From Aureispira anguillae (GTDB lineage Bacteria > Bacteroidota > Bacteroidia > Chitinophagales > Saprospiraceae): a DNA stretch of 64,000 nucleotides. Below the pieces are notes generated by a model. It made no database searches, was not told the DNA's origin, and worked only from the letters and a program-made list of their open reading frames with translations. The number at the start of each line of letters is the position of its first letter. The stretch's first letter is position 1. The stretch lies in assembly GCF_026000115.1 (NCBI RefSeq), contig NZ_AP026867.1, positions 1,891,501 through 1,955,500 of the forward strand, written 5' to 3'. Of this stretch, positions 16,287 through 25,539 are shown one piece after another. Position numbers and translations under genes: made by a program.

Positions 16287-16693
16287 AATTGTACACTTAT
16301 TTTTGATTTATTATTCTATTTTTATTTTGAAGTGCCGATCTTATCGAACTTTGCTAATCTCCGCAGCTGTTTACCAGGAGAAGTTTAAAATAGCTTTTGA
16401 ATTGTACGCTTTAAAGGTCATGATAAAAGGGAAATAGTTATGAGAATTGCTGCTGTTTTACACAATTTCAAAACCATTTCTCGAAAAGCTTTACAATTTA
16501 ATTTGTGATAATCGTTAGTATAGGATAATTATATATAGTCTGATACAAGGTAAGGAATTATTGGTTGTGCCTAAAAAAAATTAAGACATCTGATATTTAG
16601 TAGTATGAGACAATATTGAAATTTACAACACTAGTGAAAAAGAATAATTAATCGGTAAGAAAAATTCCTACCGATTAATTATGCGACTTTCAA
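16287..16693. other. End of conserved block, then AT-rich spacer
   Basis: Identity with element B continues to about 16408 and then stops, marking the border between the structural block and cargo. GAATTGTAC occurs twice (about 16287 and 16399). No gene seen in the remaining bases. Confidence 0.5.
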
Positions 16694-17359
16694 TTAGTAC
16701 CAAGTAACATCATACGTACCGCCTGTAGTTTTCAACATAGTTTCAATGTATGCGGATGTGGAATACATTGTTTTATTTTGAGTGCACAAATAATAGCCTC
16801 TAGAATTTCCCCAGTTGTTCCAGGTACTGCTACCATCGTTTCTTGTATAAAACCAGGCAGAAACACAGCCTTGGACTGGGCTAACGTGAAAATAATGTGG
16901 AAAATGATCGGAATAAAAATATCTATAGCCTCCAGAGTAACTTCCAGAAGCTCTGCCATTTTCCGTGAAATTGAAATTCAGATTAAATGCTATTGCATTT
17001 TTTTCTAATGACTTACTTATTAACTTGAAATGAACTTCATATTTGTTTTTATCAATATTAGGTGGATTTTCAATGTTAGAATCGCTCTGGTTATTACTAA
17101 TTTCCTCAATTTCAAAAACAGGTTTGATGGATAAGTTTTTTTCGTTGTATTTTTCCAATACGCTTTCATCATGTGAGGATATTTCGAGGATAACATTATT
17201 ATTTTTTCTTTTATCCCATAAGGAGATCTTCTTGGAAAATTGAATTAATCTTTCACTTTCTTGTTTATTATTGTTGACCTTTATTTCCTTTTTTTCACAG
17301 GAAGTGAAAATTGAAATTGCTAAAAACAATAAAATAGAATTCAAAAATAAATTTTTCAT
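16694..17359 (-). CDS. Secreted lipoprotein, cargo
   Basis: A 221-residue protein with a lipoprotein signal peptide ending IFTSC (Cys near residue 21), a charged linker and a C-terminal domain rich in Tyr, Gly and Trp. It is the only gene of size between the lysozyme and the integrase of element A and is absent from B. A surface role such as superinfection exclusion is plausible but unproved. Confidence 0.7.
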   Translation of the reverse strand: MKNLFLNSILLFLAISIFTSCEKKEIKVNNNKQESERLIQFSKKISLWDKRKNNNVILEISSHDESVLEKYNEKNLSIKPVFEIEEISNNQSDSNIENPPNIDKNKYEVHFKLISKSLEKNAIAFNLNFNFTENGRASGSYSGGYRYFYSDHFPHYFHVSPVQGCVSAWFYTRNDGSSTWNNWGNSRGYYLCTQNKTMYSTSAYIETMLKTTGGTYDVTWY

Positions 17360-17957
17360 GATTTTTTAAAAGATTTGATTAAGTAATAAATAAATGCAGC
17401 AATAGCTAAGTCACCAACTAGAACAATAAAAACGTAAAGTAATCACTTGTTTATTTCTATTTTTGCTTATGTGAAACTGGAAAAACTTAAGTTATTTTAT
17501 TTTACAATTAATTTTGCCCATCTACTTACTTTCTATTGATCCAGCATATGACTCTGTATTTATATATTCATAAAAAACATATACAAACATAAGTAATAAA
17601 TTTATTTAAAACAAAGTTATTGTAATATGATTTTAATTTATTTGTATTCTGTAAATTATTACCTTGATCCATATAAATTCGATATTTGAGCCAAATATTC
17701 TCATCCAATAATACTTTATATCTTTTAATAAATTTTGCATTTTCTCTAGACGAATTAGAAGAAAAATATCTAAAGAATATTCATTATAAATCTGCTTAAA
17801 CTTGCCCTGAAAATGGGGTTAACCGTAATATATATAAGTGTAATGTGTTAGGTGTTTTTTACCAAAAACTTTATAATAAATAAATATTTCGTGTTGTATG
17901 CCTACTTATAAAGGGAGCAAAAAAAGCCACTCACAAAAAAATGGAGTGGCTAACCTT
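17360..17957. other. Gene-poor AT-rich spacer
   Basis: No open frame, repeat or hairpin I would defend; composition is more AT-rich than the structural block, consistent with the cargo having another origin. Confidence 0.4.
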
Positions 17958-18206
17958 TTAAGCTTCAAGAATAATATGTTGGAGAACAGATATATTGTTT
18001 TCAATAATATCTGTATATTCTTTGCTCCATTTGTTTTCTAAGGCATCCCTTAATAATAGACGTTGTACTATCAACAAAAAACTTAAATATTCAGTTTTAC
18101 GTTCTTTTAGTACAGAGAGATAAAGTAAAAATGTAGGACTAAAATCTAATTCTTTGGAACTTAAAATTTCGGGAGTTGAACTGCCCCTCTTAGGTTTTTT
18201 ATTCAT
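17958..18206 (-). CDS. Small cargo protein
   Basis: An 82-residue helical protein. A fragment matching ALENKWSKEYTDII lies at 53486-53581 in element B, so a homologue once stood in the equivalent cargo zone there. That supports this frame as a real gene. Function unknown. Confidence 0.6.
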   Translation of the reverse strand: MNKKPKRGSSTPEILSSKELDFSPTFLLYLSVLKERKTEYLSFLLIVQRLLLRDALENKWSKEYTDIIENNISVLQHIILEA

Positions 18207-18609
18207 AATGAATTTAAGGTATTGAAATTATTATATTTATATCTTAAATCAATATATCTTACTTTTTAGTTCCGCCTTTTTCTTTTTTAGATATTTTTTA
18301 AAAAAATATCGTTTGAACTCCGATGTATAAAGGGTTTGATTAAAAAACTAATACTTATATTTTCTATAGTTAAAGCTGATTTTTGATTTTCGTAGCTTAG
18401 ATTGTTGTATGGATATAAGTTCACTTTTTGGGACAAATAGAACTTGGAACAAAAAGCATTTCATTTTTTATGAAAAAAAACAAAAAAACGATTCAAATTA
18501 GAACCTATTTAGGTTGTTTTTAGGCAAAAAAGGGCATTGTTCCATATTCGTTCCAGAGAAAAAATGAAAAACACCCATAAAATTGACTATCAGTACTCTA
18601 TTTGACCAT

Positions 18610-18703
18610 AGAACTTAGCCGCTCCGGGTACTATTTAGACTTACATTTGTCTACATAGAAAAAATTAAAAGCTAGCAACCATCGAGGTTCTAGCTTTTTT
18701 TTA
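18610..18703 (+). promoter_or_regulatory. Conserved integrase leader with terminator
   Basis: CCGCTCCGGGTAC is followed by a small hairpin (TAGAC ... GTCTA) and a terminator (AAAAGCTAG, AACC/GGTT, CTAGCTTTTTT). Element B has the same order at 55438-55524 with compensating changes in the small hairpin. It lies about 350 bases before the integrase, so it may attenuate integrase expression or be part of attP. Confidence 0.6.
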
Positions 18704-18733
18704 TGCCTTTACTTTTTTGCCCTGTTTTTTTTA

Positions 18734-18952
18734 GGGGGACACAGCTTAAATGCGCTCAGGGCAGTCTAAGACGGTTTGGTGTCCAAATTTTGTCCCCCCT
18801 TTTGGAACTGTTTTTAGAAGCTTGTTGTTCTATCTAAAAACGCTATACATTAGGCTACATCGCTGTTTTAAGCTTTTTTGTGTAGAATTTCTTTTTTTGC
18901 TGCTTTGTATTGAGGTTGAAAGTCCTCATTTCGTGTCCAAATTTTGTCCCCC
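18734..18952. repeat. Element-specific GTCC/GGAC repeats upstream of integrase
   Basis: GGGGGACA (18734), TGTCCAAATTTTGTCCCCC (18780) and the same again (18934). Element B has the parallel set built on GTGGAAC/GTTCCAC (55536-55613). Candidates for arm-type integrase sites. A B-like pair (TGTTCCATATTCGTTCCA) is also present near 18539. Confidence 0.55.
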
Positions 18953-19048
18953 TTATTTTAGAAAGAGTAGGAGGAGGGGCAGAACTCTTTCATTGGGTCT
19001 TCTTTTTAGAATGGTTTTTGATAACACACAAATCTAAAAAGAAATAAT

Positions 19049-20218
19049 ATGATTAAATTTGCAATAGTTTATAATAGTAGAAATAAAAAATTAAGAAAGG
19101 ACGGAACTGCTTCTGTTCAAATAAGAGCCTATTTAAATAAGAAACGGAAATATTTTGCTACTGGCATTTATGTTACTCCTTCGCAATGGTGCGCTCGCAA
19201 TAATAAAATCGTAAATCATTCTAACCATTTTCAATATAATGCTGAAATAAGGCGACAATTGGACGAGTTGGAGGCTTATGCGCTAGAATGGATTAAGAAA
19301 CATGGGAGCATGACTTTGGAGCAGTTAGAGAGCTATTTTAAGTATGAGGATGTACAGTCATTTACAGAGTTTTGGAAATACGAGCTAGAGAACGATACTA
19401 AGTTGACCAAAATCACCAAGAAGAAGCACAAAACGGCTTTTAATTATTGGGTTGCTTATCAAAAAGATGTAAAGTTTTCGGAACTGACCTATAATTTAAT
19501 CCACGGCTTTGATACGTTTTTGTATGCCCATAAGCTCCACACCAATACGGTATATACGCATCATAAGCAGGTGAAGAAATACATTAATCAAGCGATTAGG
19601 AGGGATTTATTTGATGCCAATAAAAATCCTTATCTAAAGTTTACACCTAGCACAGCTCCAACAGAACGAACGGTTTTATCTACAGACGAGGTGCAACGTT
19701 TAGAAGCCTTGACCTTTAAACAGGATGAATTTTATCTGGAGCTGATTCGGGATATGTTTTTATTTTCTTGTTATACGGGCTTGCGCTTTTCTGATACCTG
19801 CGCTGTACGCCATAAGGACATCGACCAGGATAAGGAGGGGCTGATCTTAAACATTGTGGCAAAAAAGACCAGCAAACAGCTCTTACTGCCTTTGTATAAG
19901 TTGCACAAGCGAAAACCCGAAGCATTAATCTATAAATATAGAATTATCCAAGAGGGCGCTGAAGAGGAGCCGATCTTTCATAAATACACCAACCAGTATT
20001 TTAATCGTACCCTCAAGGAACTGGCTGCTTTGGCTTGTATTCCTAAAGAAATTACTAGCCATGTTGGTCGCCATACTTTTGCTACACACCTAGCCTCTAA
20101 GGTGCCTATTCATATTTTAAAGGCAATCTTACAGCATTCTAAGATTGAAACGACTATGGGCTATTTGCATTTGTCTAATAAGCTGGTTAATGATGCGCTG
20201 GATGGGGTGGATTGGTAG
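19049..20218 (+). CDS. int: Tyrosine recombinase (integrase), element A
   Basis: The 389-residue integrase has an N-terminal arm-binding domain (KDGTASVQIRAYLNKK), a SAM-like core-binding domain and a catalytic domain. Catalytic positions are visible: Arg246 in TGLRFSD, Lys near 272 (KKTSKQ), His338 and Arg341 in HVGRHTFATHL, His363 in LQHSK, Tyr372 in GYLHLSNK. It inserts and excises the element. It closes element A; the 3-prime third of the gene occurs again, decayed, at 20717-20946. Confidence 0.93.
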   Translation: MIKFAIVYNSRNKKLRKDGTASVQIRAYLNKKRKYFATGIYVTPSQWCARNNKIVNHSNHFQYNAEIRRQLDELEAYALEWIKKHGSMTLEQLESYFKYEDVQSFTEFWKYELENDTKLTKITKKKHKTAFNYWVAYQKDVKFSELTYNLIHGFDTFLYAHKLHTNTVYTHHKQVKKYINQAIRRDLFDANKNPYLKFTPSTAPTERTVLSTDEVQRLEALTFKQDEFYLELIRDMFLFSCYTGLRFSDTCAVRHKDIDQDKEGLILNIVAKKTSKQLLLPLYKLHKRKPEALIYKYRIIQEGAEEEPIFHKYTNQYFNRTLKELAALACIPKEITSHVGRHTFATHLASKVPIHILKAILQHSKIETTMGYLHLSNKLVNDALDGVDW

Positions 20219-20231
20219 GAGAATAATAGAA

Positions 20232-20267
20232 CAGGTTGTTTTGATTATAAATGGCCTGTTTTTTAGA
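20232..20267 (+). terminator. Terminator after integrase A
   Basis: ACAGG ... CCTGT followed by TTTTTT, at the same place as the terminator after integrase B. Confidence 0.65.
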
Positions 20268-20283
20268 TATTTATTTCCTGTAA

Positions 20284-20646
20284 TTATTTTTCCAATTCCT
20301 TATAAATCTTATTTTCAATTCGTTTTACAATTTCTAGACGATTTTCATAAAACTCTTTTGGAAAATCTAATTCAGGATCACTTTGCCGTCTTTTGTTTTC
20401 TTTAAAATATGCCAATAATACTTTCAAATTTTCCATAGTACGAGCATATAAAAATCTGCGACCTACTGGTATGGAATAATAATAATCTTTAGATGTAAAA
20501 TCATGTTCTCGATTACACCCGCAAAAACTACAAGCTACTTTTCCTTTCATATCTGGAACATAACAAGTTCTTCGAACAACAGTTGGTGCATAAAAAGCCG
20601 CTTTGCTTGAGCAGCTAGGACAGATAATTTCTATATCTGGTTTCAT
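20284..20646 (-). CDS. Zinc-ribbon protein, cargo
   Basis: A 120-residue protein with two CxxC pairs (CPSC near residue 9 and CSFC near 39) that can form a zinc ribbon, then a helical C-terminus. It lies alone between the intact integrase and the decayed integrase 3-prime end, which marks it as captured cargo. Function unknown. Confidence 0.65.
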   Translation of the reverse strand: MKPDIEIICPSCSSKAAFYAPTVVRRTCYVPDMKGKVACSFCGCNREHDFTSKDYYYSIPVGRRFLYARTMENLKVLLAYFKENKRRQSDPELDFPKEFYENRLEIVKRIENKIYKELEK

Positions 20647-20716
20647 ATCAATTGAGGTTATTTTAAGATTGATGAAGTGTTTTGTAAAAGAACCTCTTTT
20701 CTTAATAAATAGTTCG

Positions 20717-20946
20717 CCAACCAGTATTTTAATCGTACGCTAAAGGAGCTGGCTGCTTTGGCTGCTATTCCCAAAACGATCACGAGCCATGTCGGTCTCC
20801 ATACGTTTGCTACGCATTTAGCCTCTAAGGTGCCCATTCATATTTTAAAGGCGATCTTACAGCATTCTAAGATTGAAACGACTATGGGCTATTTGCATTT
20901 GTCTAATAAGCTGGTCAATGATGCGCTGGATGGAGTGGATTGGTAG
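20717..20946 (+). pseudogene. Decayed 3-prime end of an integrase gene
   Basis: About 230 bases match the end of the element A integrase; the last 118 differ at only about four positions. There is no start or upstream two thirds. The catalytic HxxR is changed to HVGL, so even this domain would be inactive. It is either the relic of an earlier element or an attachment-site scar. Confidence 0.85.
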
Positions 20947-21394
20947 CTTTTGAACAATAGCTTATCTCGGATTTGGTAATATAGTTTTCAATTTAAGCAG
21001 CCTTTTACAACTAACAACCTAGTAAAGGCTCGCACTAGTTTAGAGATCTTCAAAAAAAATAAATGTGTTCAGACTTAAGATAGATTCCCTGCTATTTTGA
21101 GTAAATGACCCATTAATGTTAAAATACATCGCAGAAAACTAGTCTTCTATAGCAGATAAAGACAGGGTTCAATCCTCTGAGCATAGCGAGTTTTGAAGCG
21201 TTAAATTTTGTGAAGAAATACTTTAACATTAATGGATCATTTATCTCTAGACTTTTTTTGGGGGAGCATTTATTTAAATTCTCCTATAATAAATAGTATT
21301 TAAATAAATTCGTTCTGTGATAAAAAAGAAAAAAACAGCAACACAAAAGCAAAGCTCCCTTTCTCTTTCGTAGCTATACTTATAAAAATAATAC
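20947..21394. other. Spacer with 21-base inverted repeat
   Basis: AAATGACCCATTAATGTTAAA (about 21104-21124) is repeated inverted near 21221-21241 with one mismatch, about 95 bases apart. This could be a MITE-like element or a structured transcript. No coding frame seen. Confidence 0.45.
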
Positions 21395-23713
21395 CTACTC
21401 ATGACTATTAACTTCTTCCCAAAAACAAACTATATTTTCGTTGTCTCTATCGCATTCTAAGTTATTATTTTCTGCATCAGCAGAAAATAATTCTTTTAAG
21501 TCTATAGTTAAACTCCATGCTTTGCTATTTACCTTTTTAGTAGATTTTGTTGTGCGCTCCTCAAGAATTCTATATTTTAAAAGTAATGGTATAATATCGT
21601 TTAAAATAAGACCTCTATCCTTCGAATAAAATCCATCTTCTTTTATATTCATTTCATAAAATAAAGTACTTTTATTATAGACATTTAGGAACCGATTTAC
21701 AACTTTTTTGAATGAAGGGTTTCTTACTTTAATAGAAGGCAGTATTTCTTCTTTATTCAATTCAAAACCAAGATCTTTAAGAGTGACAGAAATGCTTAGT
21801 GGCGAATAGGCAGAATTTATAATATTATTATCTTTATAAAGAATAACACAAGCTATATCACAATCCACCAATCTAGTTCCTCTAAAATTATTTTCAGAAT
21901 CGCAATGAACTCTAATTTCATTAAAAGTACAATTGTCAAAGACAACATTCTCAAACTTAGTATTTCTAAAGCTTATATTTATAAAATTACCATTTAAAAT
22001 TCGAATTCTAGATAAATTTTTATTTTCATATATTAAACTAATATAATTTACCTTTGCAGAAAACTCTATAATTGTCTTGGGGCTATAATCATGCAAAAAA
22101 TAAGGAATAAAAGTTCCTATATTAGTCTGTAAGTAAGTTGGCTTCCATTCTTCTTCTATAATCGAAGCAAACATATCTAACAATGCTGGCATGTTAATAT
22201 TATCTACATTAATATATTTAGAAGTATATTTAGCCACACTATCTGGCAACTGAGCTATATAAAGAATTTTTTTTAATTGTCTTTTTATTGAGCGATTAGA
22301 GCTAGGAAAACTATTAATAATGGTGACCAAATATCTTGAAAGAAAATAATTCTTAAACTCTTCATGTTCAAATTTTCTCAAATCAGCTTGTGAGTTATTT
22401 GGAGGAATTAATAATGCATGTGAATTAACCATACTGATAATTCTAGGTCTAACTTTAAGTTCTATTACCCAATCATCACATAACAAAGTCGTTATTAATT
22501 GTATTTCTTCAATAGATATTTTGTCACTTTTAGATTCCCACATATCATAAGCAATTTGAGACAAAAGTGTGACATGCTGTTCGTAGGAAAGGTAAGGTTT
22601 ACCTGTATCAGAATCTCTTAATTTCCATTTCGATACTTCTCGTTTTGTAAATGCTTCTACAACAGCAGCAACACCCTCTAAGGGATCTGATAACTGACCT
22701 ATAAACTCCGCTGGCGAAACTTCTAATTCCGCCATTCCTTGAATTACTTTAGTTAATAAAAAAGGTCTTGTGATAATAGGATGTGATGAATTTGAATTAA
22801 GTTCAATTAATAATTCTTGATATATTTTCTGAGGGTCGTCATCATAATACGAAATAAAATCTATAGCATTATCCTTTGACCAATTCTGAAGTTTCATTTC
22901 ATTGAATTGACATTCTGATGAAATTTTACCTCTTAATATCTTAGTTCTTTTAATGTAATTCTGAGTATCAAAAAATGTTCTTCTGGAAGCCGCTATAATT
23001 GTGCCGCTGTTCTTCATTTGTAAAACAAGGCTAGATAAAGCTCCTAATGCAATTGATCCCCCAACCTCTGCTGCTAATTCATCAAAACCGTCAATTGAAA
23101 GTACAATAAACTTTCTTTTTAACAAAGTTAATATAGAAGAGTAATAGAGCCCTGGTATTCGTAACTCACCTAAATCATACATTATAGCCTCATTCAATCT
23201 TACAAGTTCACGTCCCTGTAAATCCACATGCCAAAATAAAAAACTACTCTCTCCCCTTAAATATCTATTAGCTTGTTCTGACTGATATTGTTTCAATAAT
23301 GCTGTTTTCCCATGTCCAGCATCTGCTGTAATAAAAGTCAGTTTTGTTCCTGATAATAAAAATTTAGAGCACTCTTCATGGATAAGTTCTAATCCTTTCT
23401 TTTCTTGCGAATTTGTTGCTGAAAAAAGAACCGCATTCCCATCAATATAAGGATCTGGGGGCATTCTTTTTTCAACTATTTTAGTAGCAAATAAATCTAA
23501 GTTTGCTAATTTTTTTGCAATAAATTGCCGATATACCATTCTTTCTCCTTCATAATTAACTAGAAATTGTCCTGTTTCCAAGTCTTGATATATATCAATA
23601 ATAATATCCTTTCCGTTTCTAGAAAATAAAATATTACCATTATTTTCCACAATTACATCTGCATCATCATCTGCAAATGATTGAATATCTAATTTTATTT
23701 CTTCTAAATTCAT
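21395..23713 (-). CDS. NACHT-like STAND NTPase with pentapeptide repeats
   Basis: The 772-residue protein has Walker A ADAGHGKT (130-137), Walker B IVLSIDGFDEL (203-213) and an AASRR sensor segment, as in NACHT/STAND ATPases. A helical region follows, then pentapeptide-like repeats (FINISFRNTKFENVVFDNCTF, roughly 570-600) and a winged-helix-looking end. It overlaps the upstream NYN nuclease gene by four bases, so the pair is an operon. The likely role is a sensor in antiphage defence that controls the nuclease. No effector domain is seen in this protein itself. Confidence 0.75.
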   Translation of the reverse strand: MNLEEIKLDIQSFADDDADVIVENNGNILFSRNGKDIIIDIYQDLETGQFLVNYEGERMVYRQFIAKKLANLDLFATKIVEKRMPPDPYIDGNAVLFSATNSQEKKGLELIHEECSKFLLSGTKLTFITADAGHGKTALLKQYQSEQANRYLRGESSFLFWHVDLQGRELVRLNEAIMYDLGELRIPGLYYSSILTLLKRKFIVLSIDGFDELAAEVGGSIALGALSSLVLQMKNSGTIIAASRRTFFDTQNYIKRTKILRGKISSECQFNEMKLQNWSKDNAIDFISYYDDDPQKIYQELLIELNSNSSHPIITRPFLLTKVIQGMAELEVSPAEFIGQLSDPLEGVAAVVEAFTKREVSKWKLRDSDTGKPYLSYEQHVTLLSQIAYDMWESKSDKISIEEIQLITTLLCDDWVIELKVRPRIISMVNSHALLIPPNNSQADLRKFEHEEFKNYFLSRYLVTIINSFPSSNRSIKRQLKKILYIAQLPDSVAKYTSKYINVDNINMPALLDMFASIIEEEWKPTYLQTNIGTFIPYFLHDYSPKTIIEFSAKVNYISLIYENKNLSRIRILNGNFINISFRNTKFENVVFDNCTFNEIRVHCDSENNFRGTRLVDCDIACVILYKDNNIINSAYSPLSISVTLKDLGFELNKEEILPSIKVRNPSFKKVVNRFLNVYNKSTLFYEMNIKEDGFYSKDRGLILNDIIPLLLKYRILEERTTKSTKKVNSKAWSLTIDLKELFSADAENNNLECDRDNENIVCFWEEVNSHE

Positions 23714-24486
23714 GATAATATTTTTACTGGAATATCAAAAGGAGATAAATAATAATTACAGTTATCTTTTATACGATTATTTTTTATAATTAATGTAAAA
23801 CTACAGTTTGTGTTATTCTTTTGCTTACTAACGACAAGCGATGGTAATATATCAGTATCATCTGAAACAACAACTATACTTTTTACTTGTTCTTCATCTG
23901 CATAACTCATAATATCACATGCCATCATAGTATCAACCATCTTTTGTTCCATCCCTTTAAATACATTTTCTTGAATTGTATTACAATTAGTAACTGAACA
24001 AACTTTTCTTTTTTTTCTAGTAAATTTAGCAATAATCTTAGGTGGACATATACTAGAATTTGAGCTGCAAGTATTTGTTAAAGAATTTTGATTAATTCTA
24101 ATACTTTTTATCCCATCTTTTTCCTTATATGTGTTTTTCCATATTAATGAAGGAACAAAAAATAATGAATAAACTAGCTCTACAGTGCCTTGAATTTTTC
24201 TTTTCTTTAGATTATCAATATATGGAAATATATTGACATTTGAAATAACCTGTTGAAGAACAGATGCTTTATTAGTAAGTTTATCACCATGATACCACCC
24301 TCCATAAAGTCTAATATTTACTTCTTCTAATGCATTATTTTCAGATAATAATTCTCCTAAAAATTCTTTTAACTCAAGTTCGATCATTTGCGTTTTATCA
24401 TGAGAAACAGGTGTTTTGAAAACGTTATCAAAATCGACTATTACAACTCCTGTTAAACGAGTAAGGATAGGTTGGTTATACGCCAT
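23710..24486 (-). CDS. NYN-domain nuclease
   Basis: The 258-residue protein has a PIN-like NYN fold signature: VVIVDFDNVF (14-23), RLYGGWYHGD, MVDTMMACDIMSYA and VVVSDDTDILPSL, which together supply the acidic metal-binding residues. The family cleaves RNA. A Lys/Cys-rich insertion (KFTRKKRKVCSVTNC) lies in the middle. First gene of the operon with the NACHT-like NTPase; likely the toxic effector. Confidence 0.78.
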   Translation of the reverse strand: MAYNQPILTRLTGVVIVDFDNVFKTPVSHDKTQMIELELKEFLGELLSENNALEEVNIRLYGGWYHGDKLTNKASVLQQVISNVNIFPYIDNLKKRKIQGTVELVYSLFFVPSLIWKNTYKEKDGIKSIRINQNSLTNTCSSNSSICPPKIIAKFTRKKRKVCSVTNCNTIQENVFKGMEQKMVDTMMACDIMSYADEEQVKSIVVVSDDTDILPSLVVSKQKNNTNCSFTLIIKNNRIKDNCNYYLSPFDIPVKILS

Positions 24487-24798
24487 AAATTATTATTGTT
24501 ACATATCAGAATTTACTATTATTCAAAATAAAACAAATTTTAAAAAATCATAAACTATTGACATCATCTTATAAGACGTCCTATTTCTTAGATGACTACA
24601 TAGTGTATCTAGTAATTTTCTTGTTTTATCATAATCTCCACCAACTACTTATTTATAGATTTATATCTATACGAAATTGGTATTGTCTACATTAAATGAT
24701 CCTAATTGATTATCATCTTTGCATTATACATTAATCTAAACATTTTTTATACTCAAAAAAAGCATATATCAGAGCAAAAAAAATCAAAAGTCATTTTC
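24487..24798. other. AT-rich spacer
   Basis: It separates the defence operon from the repressor. I see no gene or strong hairpin; it must hold the promoter of the NYN/NACHT operon. Confidence 0.35.
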
Positions 24799-25194
24799 TT
24801 ATTTCTGATTCCTCATCAATCGAATGATCTCTTCTTTATCTTTTAACTTATCATTCAAATACTGGATCTCCTTTTGCAGGAACTTAACATTAGTACAAGT
24901 AGAATTTCTGCTGTTACTGGATAGATTGCTATCAGGTCCTGTACCTCCTATCATTTCTTGAGCCCTAGATGATGAACTATTAAGAAACATTTCTCCCTCC
25001 CCACCTAAAAGCCAATTAATATTCACATTAAATCTTTCTAGTAGAGGAATTAATACTTTAGCATTGGGTAAAGTTTCTCCTTTCTCAAGCTTTTTTATAG
25101 TAGGTTGAGTAACATTTAATTCCTTAGATAGTGAATTAGGTGTAAAACTTAGAGTTTTAATCAATTGTGTAAATCTCTCATTAACAGACATCAA
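24799..25194 (-). CDS. Prophage repressor, HTH_3 plus coiled coil (element B)
   Basis: A 131-residue protein with an N-terminal Cro/CI-type helix-turn-helix (LSKELNVTQPTIKKLEKGE), the INWLLGGEGEMF segment typical of Bacteroidota regulators, and a C-terminal coiled coil (LQKEIQYLNDKLKDKEEII). There is no peptidase domain, so induction is not by self-cleavage. It is transcribed away from the early operon. The element C repressor shares the architecture and coiled coil but has a very different DNA-reading helix. Confidence 0.85.
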   Translation of the reverse strand: MMSVNERFTQLIKTLSFTPNSLSKELNVTQPTIKKLEKGETLPNAKVLIPLLERFNVNINWLLGGEGEMFLNSSSSRAQEMIGGTGPDSNLSSNSRNSTCTNVKFLQKEIQYLNDKLKDKEEIIRLMRNQK

Positions 25195-25215
25195 TATGTT
25201 GTTGCAGATTCCGTT

Positions 25216-25279
25216 TTCAAATAAAACTTTAATTAATTAAAGTTTTATTTGAATTTTTAAAATCAAAATCATAGTTTTG
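25216..25279 (+). promoter_or_regulatory. Palindromic operator overlapping early promoter
   Basis: A perfect 38-base palindrome (25216-25253, centre TTAATTAA) ends over TTTG (25248-25251). Twenty bases further is TAGTTTTG (25272-25279), matching the Bacteroidota TAnnTTTG box. The repressor bound here would block early transcription. Element C has the same arrangement with a different palindrome. Confidence 0.7.
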
Positions 25280-25399
25280 TTTTACCAAAGTGGTTAAATA
25301 TAGAAACAGAAACACTTTGAAAAAAAATAAATTTGAAACCAGAAGCCCGAAAAACCAAAAGATAGGGCACAAAAACGTTAACACTTTCTTAACAAAAGC

Positions 25400-25455
25400 A
25401 TGTCAACAAATGTAGACCATGTAGACCAATGTAGACGGGCATGTCAACAAATGTA
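25400..25455. repeat. ATGTAGAC iterons
   Basis: Four ATGTAGAC copies and two ATGTCAAC variants lie in about 55 bases, followed by AAAATGTTAAGAAAAGGCAA. The block is almost unchanged in element C (63475-63540). Possible replication origin or binding site for a shared protein. Confidence 0.65.
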
Positions 25456-25539
25456 GACAAAATGTTAAGAAAAGGCAAAGGAAAAGGGTTAAAATTCAAT
25501 CAAGGAGGTTGGATCAAATTGGGCGTACTGGGAAGTATT

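Noticed and set aside
18750-19037. Plus-strand Cys/Phe-rich frame before integrase A
   Set aside because: It lies over the GTCC repeats and leader and has no counterpart before integrase B.
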